This document shows positions 1-7,047 of a stretch of 36,540 nucleotides of DNA, in pieces. Within the stretch, counting starts at the first letter, position 1. Every line of letters begins with the position of its first letter. Made by a program: the position numbers and the translations under genes. A model generated the notes under the pieces. The model saw nothing but the letters and a program-made list of their open reading frames with translations, was not told the DNA's origin and made no database searches. This stretch comes from Methylococcaceae bacterium (GTDB lineage Bacteria; Pseudomonadota; Gammaproteobacteria; Methylococcales; Methylomonadaceae), in assembly GCA_021647585.1 (NCBI GenBank), contig JAKIUK010000041.1:1-36540 (forward strand), written 5' to 3'.

Positions 1-1
1 G

Positions 2-118
2 GTTAGAACTCCCTTTGAAGCTGTTCAATACTGGTATAGAATAAATCCAGAAATTTTTAGAATATCACCTGATATGTTTCAGGCTGACCTTTTAAAAAAT
101 CATGGTACAACGTGGTGA
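2..118 (+). CDS. C-terminal end of a probable DDE/integrase-core transposase (cut by window edge)
   Basis: An open frame runs in from the window edge and stops with TGA at 116-118, giving 38 residues. The fragment contains TPFEAVQYWYRINPEIF, which resembles the end of integrase-core transposases, where a 'TP.EA...WY...P..F' pattern closes the catalytic domain. No catalytic residue is visible because the rest lies outside the window. It sits just upstream of the small membrane protein and Hsp70 genes on the same strand. The assignment rests on pattern memory only; it could be another protein. Confidence 0.4.
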   Translation, partial: VRTPFEAVQYWYRINPEIFRISPDMFQADLLKNHGTTW

Positions 119-177
119 AACATGACAGGTACTGTACTGTTGTTTATTAAATTTTAACTTTATGTTCGGATAAAAAA

Positions 178-444
178 ATGGAAAGAAAAGAAAGTACGCC
201 CCTTTGGGTTTTTTTGGCCTTTTCGAGTATTAGTACTCGAAAAGGGGCTTTAATTCTAATTTGGAGCAGCTTTGTATTTACGCTGTATTGTATTCCCTGG
301 AGTCTGTTTTTTGCTGACCAGGTATGGGTTAGCAAAGTTTTTCTTATTGATGATTGGAGCTGGTTAGCAATGATGGTTCCGGTAATTGTGTGGTATTGGT
401 TAAGTTTAAGATGGGTTGATAAAAATGATACCTGGGAAGATTAA
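178..444 (+). CDS. Small two-helix membrane protein upstream of the Hsp70 gene
   Basis: This 88-residue protein has two hydrophobic stretches, roughly residues 25-45 and 58-75, and a charged C-terminus (VDKNDTWED), so it is probably an inner-membrane protein. I do not recognise a family. It ends 29 bases before the Hsp70 start on the same strand, so the two are probably co-transcribed. The Shine-Dalgarno sequence before ATG 178 is weak (AT-rich TTCGGATAAAAAA). A 12-bp perfect inverted repeat lies inside its first 25 codons, which is unusual for coding DNA and makes the start uncertain. A later start would remove the charged N-terminus but keep both helices. Confidence 0.6.
   Translation: MERKESTPLWVFLAFSSISTRKGALILIWSSFVFTLYCIPWSLFFADQVWVSKVFLIDDWSWLAMMVPVIVWYWLSLRWVDKNDTWED
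218..245. repeat. Perfect 12-bp inverted repeat with 4-nt loop
   Basis: CCTTTTCGAGTA (218-229) pairs exactly with TACTCGAAAAGG (234-245) around the loop TTAG. It falls within codons 14-23 of the small membrane protein gene. It may act as an mRNA hairpin, or as a terminator remnant of the upstream transposase if the protein start is wrong; no T-run follows immediately. Confidence 0.8.
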
Positions 445-473
445 TAGGTGTGTCTTAGTTTCATAGTATTATT

Positions 474-3227
474 ATGTCGAACAGCCCAACACAGTATTTG
501 GTCGGTATAGACCTCGGTACAACTCATACCGTAGTCGCATACATAGAAGCCGATAAATCAACTGCAAATTCAGCGATAAAAATTTTTGAGATTGAACAGC
601 TTATTGCTCCTGGCGAGGTCGCATCCCGTGCGTTATTACCTTCAGTATGTTATCACCCTGCGGAGGGTGAATTATCTGCAGCGGATATCAGTTTTTCCCC
701 TTCCGGAGAAAAGGCAATTATTGGAGAAGCAGCTCGATTGTTGGGCTCTAAAACGCAAGGTCGCTTTGTCAGTAGTGCTAAAAGTTGGCTTTCACATCCA
801 TCAATAGATCATACAGCAGATATTTTACCCTGGGGCAGTGCTGACGAAATTAAAAAAGTTTCACCATTAGATGCCAGTGCCCGGTATTTAGCACATGTAC
901 GTACGGTTTGGGGACACAAGTTTCCTAATGCACCGTTAGAAAAACAGAGTATTGTGATTACTGTCCCTGCATCATTTGATGAAGCCGCACGTTCGTTAAC
1001 AGTGGACGCTGCAAGAATTGCAGGTTTAACTGATATTCGCTTGCTGGAAGAACCACAAGCAGTTTGTTACGACTGGTTACGTCGAAATACAGGCAATATT
1101 AAGCAGGCACTTGAACAGATTCACTTATTGCTAATTTGTGACGTGGGGGGAGGGACTACAGATTTAACTTTAATTAAGGTTGAGCATGGCTGTGATGAGC
1201 CAAAACTGACGCGTATAGGTGTGGGTGACCATCTTATGCTAGGGGGTGATAACATTGATTTGGCACTGGCGCATTTAGCTGAAAGCAGGTTAACACAGGG
1301 AGCTAAAAAATTAGCGGCTGCAGATCTATCGCAACTTCTGGAGCAATGTAGAATTGCCAAAGAACAGATATTGGCTGAAGATGCGCCCGAGCATTGCAAT
1401 GTAACTTTGTTGGGTGGCGGCTCTAAATTAATCGGTGGATCCAGAACAGTTCAACTTAAAAAGGAAGAAGTCAGGCAGATTGCCCTGGATGGTTTTTTTC
1501 CTTTATCTGGCTTGTCTGATCTACCGGATAAAAAGCGTAGTGGAGTAGTTGAGTTTGGCTTGCCTTATGCGGCTGAACCAGCAATTAGCAAACATATTGC
1601 CGCTTTTTTAAAGTTACACAGCCAAGCAGCAGCAAATGCGTTGGGTCATGATGGACGCGTGCCAGATGCATTATTATTAAATGGGGGGGTATTTCGTAGT
1701 CTACCAATTACTAAAAGGATCCAGGATTTAATCACTTCATGGGGCGATCAAAAGCCGATAATATTAGAGAATCTGCACCCAGAACTCTCAGTTGCATTTG
1801 GCGCAGTGAGCTATGCTTTAGCACGACGAGATAAAAAACTTAAAATTGGCGGTGGTTCTGCACGTAGCTACTTTTTATTAGTGGATACTGATAATAAAGA
1901 TAAGCAGCAGGGGGTCTGTGTATTACCTAGAGGTAGTGAAGAAGGCGTTGAAGTGCTGTTAAAAGAACAGCAATTTGCTTTGCGTATCGGTCAACCTGTA
2001 CGATTTCATTTGGCTTCTACTACTGGCGATACAAAATTTCAGCCGGGTGAGTTAGTGGAAATTACCGCTGACAGGTTTAATTCACTACCACCATTGGCAG
2101 TGGCATTTGAAGGTGAAGAAAAAGGCGAAATAACAGTACAGCTAGCGGTTACGCAAACAGAAGTCGGTACCTTGAGAATTCAATGTGTATCCGTATCAGA
2201 TAATAATCAGCGTTTTGATGTTGAATTTCAGATTAGAAAAAAAGGTGGGACAGGTGTGCAGGCATCTGTTGAATTGCCAGTAAATTTTAATCAGGCAGTA
2301 GAAAAAATACAGGACATTTTTGGATATAAATCTAAAATGGTTGATCCCAAAGCTGTAAAAAGTTTACGCGCCGATTTAGAGAAAGTATTAGGCATGTCCA
2401 GAATTGAATGGGAAACGCCTTTGCTTAGGGCATTATTTGCCGCATTGTTAGAAGGGATGAAGTCACGTCGACGTTCAGAAAATCATGAAAGGGTCTGGTT
2501 GAGTTTAGTTGGGTTTTGTTTACGCCCTGGTTTTGGTTACCCCATAGACGACTGGCGCGTAGAACAGTTATGGAAGACCTACAGTCATACCATACAGTTT
2601 GTTAATGAAAGACAAAACTGGACTGAATGGTGGACACTGTGGCGACGGATTGCAGGGGGGCTGAATGTTAAAGCACAGGAACAGATTTTTAAGGATATTT
2701 CAAAATTTTTAAATCCCGCTGCTGCAAGACAAGCAGGCGTTGAAAAACAAATTAAAACGCGCGGCTATGATGATATGGTACGTCTTTCTGGTGTACTAGA
2801 ACGTTTATCTGTCGATAAAAAAATCACTTTGTGTGAGTGGTTATTAAAACGCCTGCAGAAATCCAGTGAATCAAACCAAAGCTGGTGGGCCGTCGGACGT
2901 ATTGCATCTAGAGTCCCATTTCATGGCAGTAGTCATAATGTGATTCCAGCAGAAATTGTCACAGTGTGGTTACAACAAATATTGAAAATTGACTGGAAAA
3001 AAGTACCACAAGCAGGTTTTGCTGCAACGCTGATTGGCAGAATGAGTGGCGATAGGTCAAGAGACCTGGATGAGTCTATACGTCAGCAAATTGTTGATAA
3101 ATTAAAAGCTAGCAAATCACCCGCATCTTGGGTGGAAATGGTTAAAGTTTATAAAGAATTAGATGTAGTGGAAGAAAAACAGATTTTTGGAGAGGCTTTG
3201 CCGCCTGGGTTGAAGTTAATCAGATAA
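474..3227 (+). CDS. Hsp70-family chaperone with C-terminal DUF3731-type extension
   Basis: A cytoplasmic ATP-dependent chaperone-like protein of 917 residues, much longer than DnaK (about 640). The actin-like ATPase domain is complete: the phosphate-1 loop GIDLGTTHTVV (11-21), the connecting VTVPASFDEAAR (163-173), the phosphate-2 loop CDVGGGTTDLT (222-232) and the adenosine motif LLLNGGVFRS near residue 400. A substrate-domain-like beta region follows to about 600. The last 300 residues are Trp-rich and helical and match what I know of DUF3731, found in long bacterial Hsp70 relatives. The DnaK EEVD-like tail is absent. It follows the 88-residue membrane protein by 29 bases, a likely operon. 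The client is unknown; it is not the housekeeping DnaK because there is no grpE or dnaJ nearby. Confidence 0.9.
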   Translation: MSNSPTQYLVGIDLGTTHTVVAYIEADKSTANSAIKIFEIEQLIAPGEVASRALLPSVCYHPAEGELSAADISFSPSGEKAIIGEAARLLGSKTQGRFVSSAKSWLSHPSIDHTADILPWGSADEIKKVSPLDASARYLAHVRTVWGHKFPNAPLEKQSIVITVPASFDEAARSLTVDAARIAGLTDIRLLEEPQAVCYDWLRRNTGNIKQALEQIHLLLICDVGGGTTDLTLIKVEHGCDEPKLTRIGVGDHLMLGGDNIDLALAHLAESRLTQGAKKLAAADLSQLLEQCRIAKEQILAEDAPEHCNVTLLGGGSKLIGGSRTVQLKKEEVRQIALDGFFPLSGLSDLPDKKRSGVVEFGLPYAAEPAISKHIAAFLKLHSQAAANALGHDGRVPDALLLNGGVFRSLPITKRIQDLITSWGDQKPIILENLHPELSVAFGAVSYALARRDKKLKIGGGSARSYFLLVDTDNKDKQQGVCVLPRGSEEGVEVLLKEQQFALRIGQPVRFHLASTTGDTKFQPGELVEITADRFNSLPPLAVAFEGEEKGEITVQLAVTQTEVGTLRIQCVSVSDNNQRFDVEFQIRKKGGTGVQASVELPVNFNQAVEKIQDIFGYKSKMVDPKAVKSLRADLEKVLGMSRIEWETPLLRALFAALLEGMKSRRRSENHERVWLSLVGFCLRPGFGYPIDDWRVEQLWKTYSHTIQFVNERQNWTEWWTLWRRIAGGLNVKAQEQIFKDISKFLNPAAARQAGVEKQIKTRGYDDMVRLSGVLERLSVDKKITLCEWLLKRLQKSSESNQSWWAVGRIASRVPFHGSSHNVIPAEIVTVWLQQILKIDWKKVPQAGFAATLIGRMSGDRSRDLDESIRQQIVDKLKASKSPASWVEMVKVYKELDVVEEKQIFGEALPPGLKLIR

Positions 3228-3264
3228 ATATAATTTTCGCATAAATTGTAGTGAAACTTGGAGG

Positions 3265-3298
3265 TGAGTCATAAATCAGTTTTGATTTTAATGACTCA
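3265..3298. terminator. Hairpin downstream of the Hsp70 gene
   Basis: TGAGTCAT (3265-3272) pairs with ATGACTCA (3291-3298), and the stem extends inward through AAATCA/TGATTT. It lies 38 bases after the Hsp70 stop. No T-run follows, so it may be part of the adjacent dispersed repeat instead of an intrinsic terminator. Confidence 0.4.
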
Positions 3299-3362
3299 AC
3301 CTATCGTAGGTTACTTTCCATTTTGACGTTAAGACTGGGTTAACTTCACAAACGGTGTCATT
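3290..3362 (+). repeat. Dispersed repeat, copy 1 (second copy at 5349-5420)
   Basis: Two diverged stretches of 72-73 bp share AATGACT, CTATCG-AGGTT, TGACGTTA, GGTTAA-TTCACAAACG and TGTCATT in the same order and orientation. They bracket the toxin-like fragment and mscL. The element type is unknown to me; it carries no coding sequence. Confidence 0.65.
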
Positions 3363-3591
3363 TCATATTAAAGAAGGTTAGAATTATCAGTCTGGAAAAA
3401 TTTATGTTAGGATGCTGATGCTAAATGCTAGTCCTAAAGAACAAATTCAGTGTGATTTGAAATCCAGGCGATTACATCAGTCTTGGTAATGGTAATACAC
3501 AGCAACATACTCACGAGAAAGGAATGCTAAAAATAAATCCCCAGCAATTTGAGATGTTGATCCAATCTCTATTCCCGAAGGTCGTGTATTA

Positions 3592-4026
3592 ATGGAGGAG
3601 TTAAAAAGAGCTAATCCTTCGATGAAGTCAGAAGACATCCACAGATATGCAAAGGAATTTTTAAACTCTGGTAAAGAAATTCCAATTGTTATAACAGCAA
3701 AACCTGATCAAACTCTTTATAAAATTGTTCCGAAGGGAGAAAATGTTTCTGGCTACACCCCTTACTGTATGTCGAAAAAACAACTTGAAGCATTTAAGGA
3801 AAATCCTAAATCCATTCCAGATACAATGGGACTACCTAAAGGTAGTGAAGCCTCGAAATACAGTATTTATGAGATCAAGCCAGAATCAGGCAAGACACCT
3901 AAAGTTTTTGAAAGTAAAGTTGCCAAAACTTCAGAAGGACCTATAAAACGTAGAGGAGGTGGAGAACAAGTGATTGTTCCCAACCGCCCTGACTGGACAA
4001 CACCAAAAAAAACAGGGGGAATTTAA
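3592..4026 (+). pseudogene. Polymorphic-toxin-like C-terminal domain, probably a detached remnant
   Basis: The frame encodes 144 residues and can be read back without a stop to 3553 (in-frame TGA at 3550-3552). It has no signal peptide and reads like the end of a large toxin: RVLMEELKRANPSMK, then YKIVPKGENVSGYTPYCMS, GLPKGSEASKYSIYEI, and RRGGGEQVIVPNRPDWTTP. The sequence of a 'Y-K-I-V-P' strand, a 'GLP' turn, a 'Y-x-x-Y-E-I' strand and a GGG-Q segment recalls ADP-ribosyltransferase/TNT-like toxin tips, but I cannot assign a family. In another frame, 3476-3589 reads SLGNGNTQQHTHEKG and then FEMLIQ, suggesting that the remainder of the parent toxin is frameshifted. The candidate immunity gene follows at once. 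Activity is doubtful. Confidence 0.5.
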
Positions 4027-4040
4027 TATGGGTGTAATAT

Positions 4041-4349
4041 TTGAAATTGATAGACTTCAAAAATGAAGCTCAGGCATTAAGAGATATATTACAAAAATAT
4101 AAAGAGCCGGATGCGGATCTTTGTCTACAAGCGCCTGACCCTATAATTCAACAAGTACTTAATGGGAAAATCACTCAACCAATATCCATAGGTGACATAC
4201 CTTGTGGTTATTATTTTACTCAAGGCACTCTTCGGCCAGTTCCAGGGATGATAAGTGCTTTCTCTGCTTTTGCAAATCATATTGAGGGAATGCATACTGA
4301 TGAGTCTAAAAAATTTTTTGCTAATCTTGACAAAAAATATGCTCCATGA
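4041..4349 (+). CDS. Candidate immunity protein for the adjacent toxin-like domain
   Basis: This 102-residue soluble protein of unrecognised family begins at TTG 4041, with GGGTG as a possible ribosome site. An alternative ATG at 4028 has a better ribosome site (GGGGGAATTTAAT) but is in another frame and meets a stop after 12 codons, so the original N-terminus may have been lost by a one-base change. The protein contains a PIIQQVL helix and a GYYFTQGTLRPVPGM segment and ends KKYAP. Its small size, lack of signal and position 14 bases behind a toxin-like C-terminal domain fit an immunity protein. That role is inferred from position only. Confidence 0.45.
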   Translation: MKLIDFKNEAQALRDILQKYKEPDADLCLQAPDPIIQQVLNGKITQPISIGDIPCGYYFTQGTLRPVPGMISAFSAFANHIEGMHTDESKKFFANLDKKYAP

Positions 4350-4380
4350 CCCGATAATAAGTGGTCACCCATTAGCCCGG

Positions 4381-4408
4381 TAGGTTGAGTTGAGGAACGA
4401 AACCCAAC
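4381..4408. repeat. REP-like imperfect palindrome
   Basis: TAGGTTGAGTTGAGGAACG followed by AAACCCAAC forms an imperfect palindrome (GGTT-GTTGAGGAACGAAACCCAAC). Similar extragenic sequences are scattered in many bacterial genomes. The 4350-4510 interval has no gene and holds this and the next hairpin. Confidence 0.45.
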
Positions 4409-4456
4409 AAATCATTACACAACAACATCAAGGGGTGTGCGGCCGAGAAAAAGACC

Positions 4457-4501
4457 AGGGTCAGGTCTTTATTATTGCAGCAAAAGTAAAGACCTGACCC
4501 T
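4457..4501. repeat. Perfect 15-bp inverted repeat
   Basis: AGGGTCAGGTCTTTA (4457-4471) is the exact reverse complement of TAAAGACCTGACCCT (4487-4501), with a 15-nt spacer. It looks like a dispersed extragenic palindrome or a short transposon remnant. It is too far from any coding end to be a clear terminator. Confidence 0.75.
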
Positions 4502-4510
4502 TTGTCTTCT

Positions 4511-4611
4511 TTTTTGCATGAATAGATCCCCGATAAAAAACCTCGGGGATGACGGTGTGTAAGGTGTCACCGTTTTTCTTATCAATAAGGTGGAGACTCA
4601 TGGGTAATCAG
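4511..4611 (+). repeat. Left 101-bp inverted-repeat arm flanking mscL
   Basis: This stretch, from TTTTTGCATGAATAGATCCC to CTCATGGGTAATCAG, is repeated almost exactly in reverse complement at 5145-5245; I see only a handful of mismatches, clustered in TTATCAATAAGGTGG. Inside the arm ATCCCCGA and TCGGGGAT form a perfect 8-bp hairpin. The two arms enclose mscL and its promoter region. Confidence 0.9.
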
Positions 4612-4699
4612 CATTTTAAACCGTGTGACGGATACCCAACATCAATTAACAAAAACACAATAAAAACAATGTATTTTATTTTTGTTACTTAGAAGGAAA

Positions 4700-5101
4700 T
4701 TATTTGTTTTTTAATAAATCTCTTATTTCGGTTAATAAAACTTCTTCTTTGGAGGGTTTTGGGTCTTCTTTTGGGGCCTCTTGTTCTTTTTTCTTTAATC
4801 TGTTCATGACCTTAACAGCCATAAAAATAGCTAAAGCAACAATTAAAAAGTCTACGATAGTTTGAATAAATAGCCCATATTTAATAGCAACTACTGGGGC
4901 CTCTCCGGCAGCTTCCTGAATAACTACGGCTAAATCACTAAAATTCACTCCGCCCATCATAACGCCTAGAGGTGGCATAATTACATCTTTAACAAAGGAT
5001 GAAACGATTTTACCAAATGCGGCACCAACAATAATACCAACTGCCATATCAACAACATTTCCTTTGATTGCAAAATCTTTAAATTCAGAAAGCATACTCA
5101 T
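4700..5101 (-). CDS. mscL: Large-conductance mechanosensitive channel MscL
   Basis: Homopentameric inner-membrane channel that opens under membrane tension and releases solutes on hypo-osmotic shock. The 133 residues match the family's usual length of about 136. The N-terminal signature FKDFAIKGNVVDMAVGIIVG (7-26) is typical, followed by TM1 (about 15-45, with the pore glycines), a periplasmic loop, TM2 (about 72-100, IVDFLIVALAIFMAV) and a charged cytoplasmic bundle (KKKEQEAPKEDPKPSKEE...LLTEIRDLLKN). The start codon follows a GGAG ribosome site at 7-nt spacing. It is a single-gene unit surrounded by inverted repeats in a decayed region and may have been moved as a cassette. Confidence 0.97.
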   Translation of the reverse strand: MSMLSEFKDFAIKGNVVDMAVGIIVGAAFGKIVSSFVKDVIMPPLGVMMGGVNFSDLAVVIQEAAGEAPVVAIKYGLFIQTIVDFLIVALAIFMAVKVMNRLKKKEQEAPKEDPKPSKEEVLLTEIRDLLKNK

Positions 5102-5144
5102 TTTTATTCTCCAAGTTCGATTGTTATATTTATTATAGAAGTAC

Positions 5145-5245
5145 CTGATTACCCATGAGTCTCCGCCTTATAGATGAGAAAAACGGTGACACCTTACACA
5201 CCGTCATCCCCGAGGTTTTTTATCGGGGATCTATTCATGCAAAAA
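5145..5245 (-). repeat. Right 101-bp inverted-repeat arm flanking mscL
   Basis: Reverse complement of the arm at 4511-4611, beginning CTGATTACCCATGAGTCTCC. It ends at CTATTCATGCAAAAAA. The outer flanks (TCTTCT on the left, TAGATT on the right) show no clear target duplication. The mscL promoter must lie between this arm and 5101, or within the arm. Confidence 0.9.
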
Positions 5246-5348
5246 ATAGATTCTTGCTAAGAGAATGCAGGAATGACGGGCTGTGTGGTTACTTTTTTCA
5301 AAATGGCGGAAGCTCATTGGTAATCAGGTAGAAGTATGAATTAATAAA

Positions 5349-5420
5349 AATGACTATTAAGCTATCGCAGGTTTCTAACGATTATGACGTTAGTAGGTTA
5401 AATTCACAAACGCTGTCATT
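5349..5420 (+). repeat. Dispersed repeat, copy 2
   Basis: Diverged direct copy of 3290-3362 (shared CTATCG-AGGTT, TGACGTTA and TTCACAAACG blocks). It is immediately followed by an inverted repeat, CCAGCGGGA (5425-5433) with TCCCGCTGG (5497-5505), which may belong to the same element. The 5246-5780 interval otherwise shows no gene. Confidence 0.6.
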
Positions 5421-5792
5421 CCAACCAGCGGGAGGAATCATGAGGCTAAGCACAACTTGAACAATAAGATTTCTCCGCAATACCTCCTGCAAGTCGTCCC
5501 GCTGGTAGAAATGATAACTCATTTAAAGTTTGACCTGTGCTTTGTTAATAGTCATGTTATTTAATTAAGTAAGCCAACCTTTCATGATTATAAATAATTA
5601 AACCTATGAAATACAGAGATATTTGTGATTTTTGGTTTTATAGTTTGAGATTAACTTTCCAAAAAAGCATCGTAGTTTATATGCACCAGTAGTAGCGTTC
5701 GATTTTTTTTTCAAATTGATGCCCAACTTAATCTCATGTACTTAGAATGGCTATATATCAGAGCTTAGATAACCATGTCCTGTGGGCGTGGA

Positions 5793-5807
5793 GCACAAAG
5801 GCTGTGC
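5793..5807 (+). repeat. Small hairpin, possible IS200-type left end
   Basis: GCACA-AAGGC-TGTGC forms a short hairpin 57 bases before the tnpA fragment start. IS200/IS605 elements carry subterminal hairpins in this position, so this is probably the surviving left end. Confidence 0.4.
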
Positions 5808-5863
5808 CTATGATACAACCTTACCTTGAGTTGATCCACCAATTCAAGAATAAGGAGTAACAA

Positions 5864-6076
5864 ATGAGTCGATTTAAGAAGTTATCACATGTCCTATGGC
5901 ATTGCCAGTATCATATTGTCTGGATTCCAAAATACCGATATAAGGTATTAAATAGGAAAGATAGGAGAAAATTAGGATTGATTCCAGCATCAATCATACA
6001 ACAGCCTACGAGCGAGAATGTGCGGTTTCCCATTTGGAGTATGCCTTACCCATTGATTTATCCTTGCTTGATATAG
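5864..6076 (+). pseudogene. Truncated IS200/IS605-type TnpA transposase
   Basis: The first 30 or so residues, MSRFKKLSHVLWHCQYHIVW followed by PKYRYKVL, are the typical N-terminus of the single-strand HUH transposase TnpA (usual length about 140). After YKVLNRKDRRK the match ends and the frame continues with unrelated sequence to a stop at 6076. The HUH histidine pair and catalytic tyrosine are missing, so it is inactive. AAGGAGTAACAA gives a good ribosome site. It abuts another broken transposase. Confidence 0.8.
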
Positions 6077-6129
6077 GGTATAATTCGTTCTGGTTATACA
6101 ATTTATATCAAACAAAAAAACAGTTTTTT

Positions 6130-6717
6130 TGCATGTGTGCCAAAATCAATCGTGGTTAGCAATTCAAACAATTTGCTGAGAGTGGAAAATCTGAGACAAT
6201 CATATCGCTAAAGCCCAATAAGCGCTCAATAGAACAATGCCAAGAAAAGGGTCTGCCAACAGAAGTGTTGTGGTGAACGATTAGTTTTCTCCACTCTTAA
6301 ATGAGAGTGGAGGGTGTCCAATTATCTCCGTTTCCCTGATTTTCAGCGATGGACGAACAGATTTTTCCTGCAAGTGAATTCAAGGCCTTATATCATCTGA
6401 GGTGGGGAATTGAAGAAAACTATAAACGTTTAAAACAATGGGTGGAAATAGAGAATTTTTCTGGTAAGTCTGCATTGTCTGTAAAACAAGATTTTTACAC
6501 CAAGGTACTAATAACCATTTTGACATCAATGTTAGCCAATACCGCCCAAAAACAAGTCGATAAGACAATAGCTCATCGAAAATATGACTATCAAGTCAAC
6601 TTCGCACAGGCAGTATCTAAAATGAAAAACACGGTTGCAGAACTGCTTATTATTTCAACCCATTATCTACAAAGTAGGTTGAAAGCACTTGTCGACTATA
6701 TTGCTTGTACTATTTAG
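6130..6717 (+). pseudogene. Degenerate IS4-family transposase
   Basis: One reading frame carries the two ends of an IS4-type transposase. The first part (6130-6276) reads CAKINRG-stop-QFKQFAESGKSE and continues to EKGLPTE, with TAG at 6157 replacing a sense codon and TGA at 6274. About 70 bases with no match follow, including a 9-bp hairpin (CTCCACTCT 6289-6297 / AGAGTGGAG 6304-6312). The C-terminal part from 6349 reads FPASEFKALYHLRWGIEENY and KQWVEIENFSGKSALSVKQD, which includes the Y-x2-R-W-x2-E signature of IS4 transposases (catalytic Glu). The N-terminal half is missing. It is dead. Confidence 0.85.
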
Positions 6718-7047
6718 CCCATCAGGGAAGGAAGGTGTTATAACAGGCCAAAATCAAAAACAAATTACATTTTTTTAATTATAAGAGAACCAAGTAAATC
6801 AATTGGTTACGACTTAACTTAAATGACATTGTTACTGACCACTTTACCTAACCCTTACATCAAGGCAGGTAATAGAGGGGGATCTTTATAAGGGGCTGGA
6901 TTAATACAAGGGTTAATCAATCCCCAATTCAACCAAGTTCTAAGCCAAATATAAAACTTATTAACAAATAAACACCATCATAGTTGGACTGTACAGATAA
7001 TATATAAATGCTGAATACGCTTCACTCATTCACCTTAAGCGTTGTTA
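6718..7047. other. Non-coding spacer
   Basis: No gene is seen in these 330 bases, which separate the IS4 remnant from the convergent secreted-protein gene. The first part may include the right end of the insertion sequence. A weak 6-bp stem (ACGCTT/AAGCGT, about 7024-7042) downstream of the minus-strand gene might help termination. Confidence 0.5.

Noticed and set aside
1121..1399. Minus-strand open frame inside the Hsp70 gene, and similar frames inside cusA, cusB, cusC and MMPL
   Set aside because: They are antisense shadows with low-complexity composition, no ribosome sites and no recognisable domains.
4457..4501. Intrinsic terminator for the immunity-like gene
   Set aside because: The hairpin is over 100 bases after the stop, the loop is long, and the sequence looks like a dispersed palindrome.
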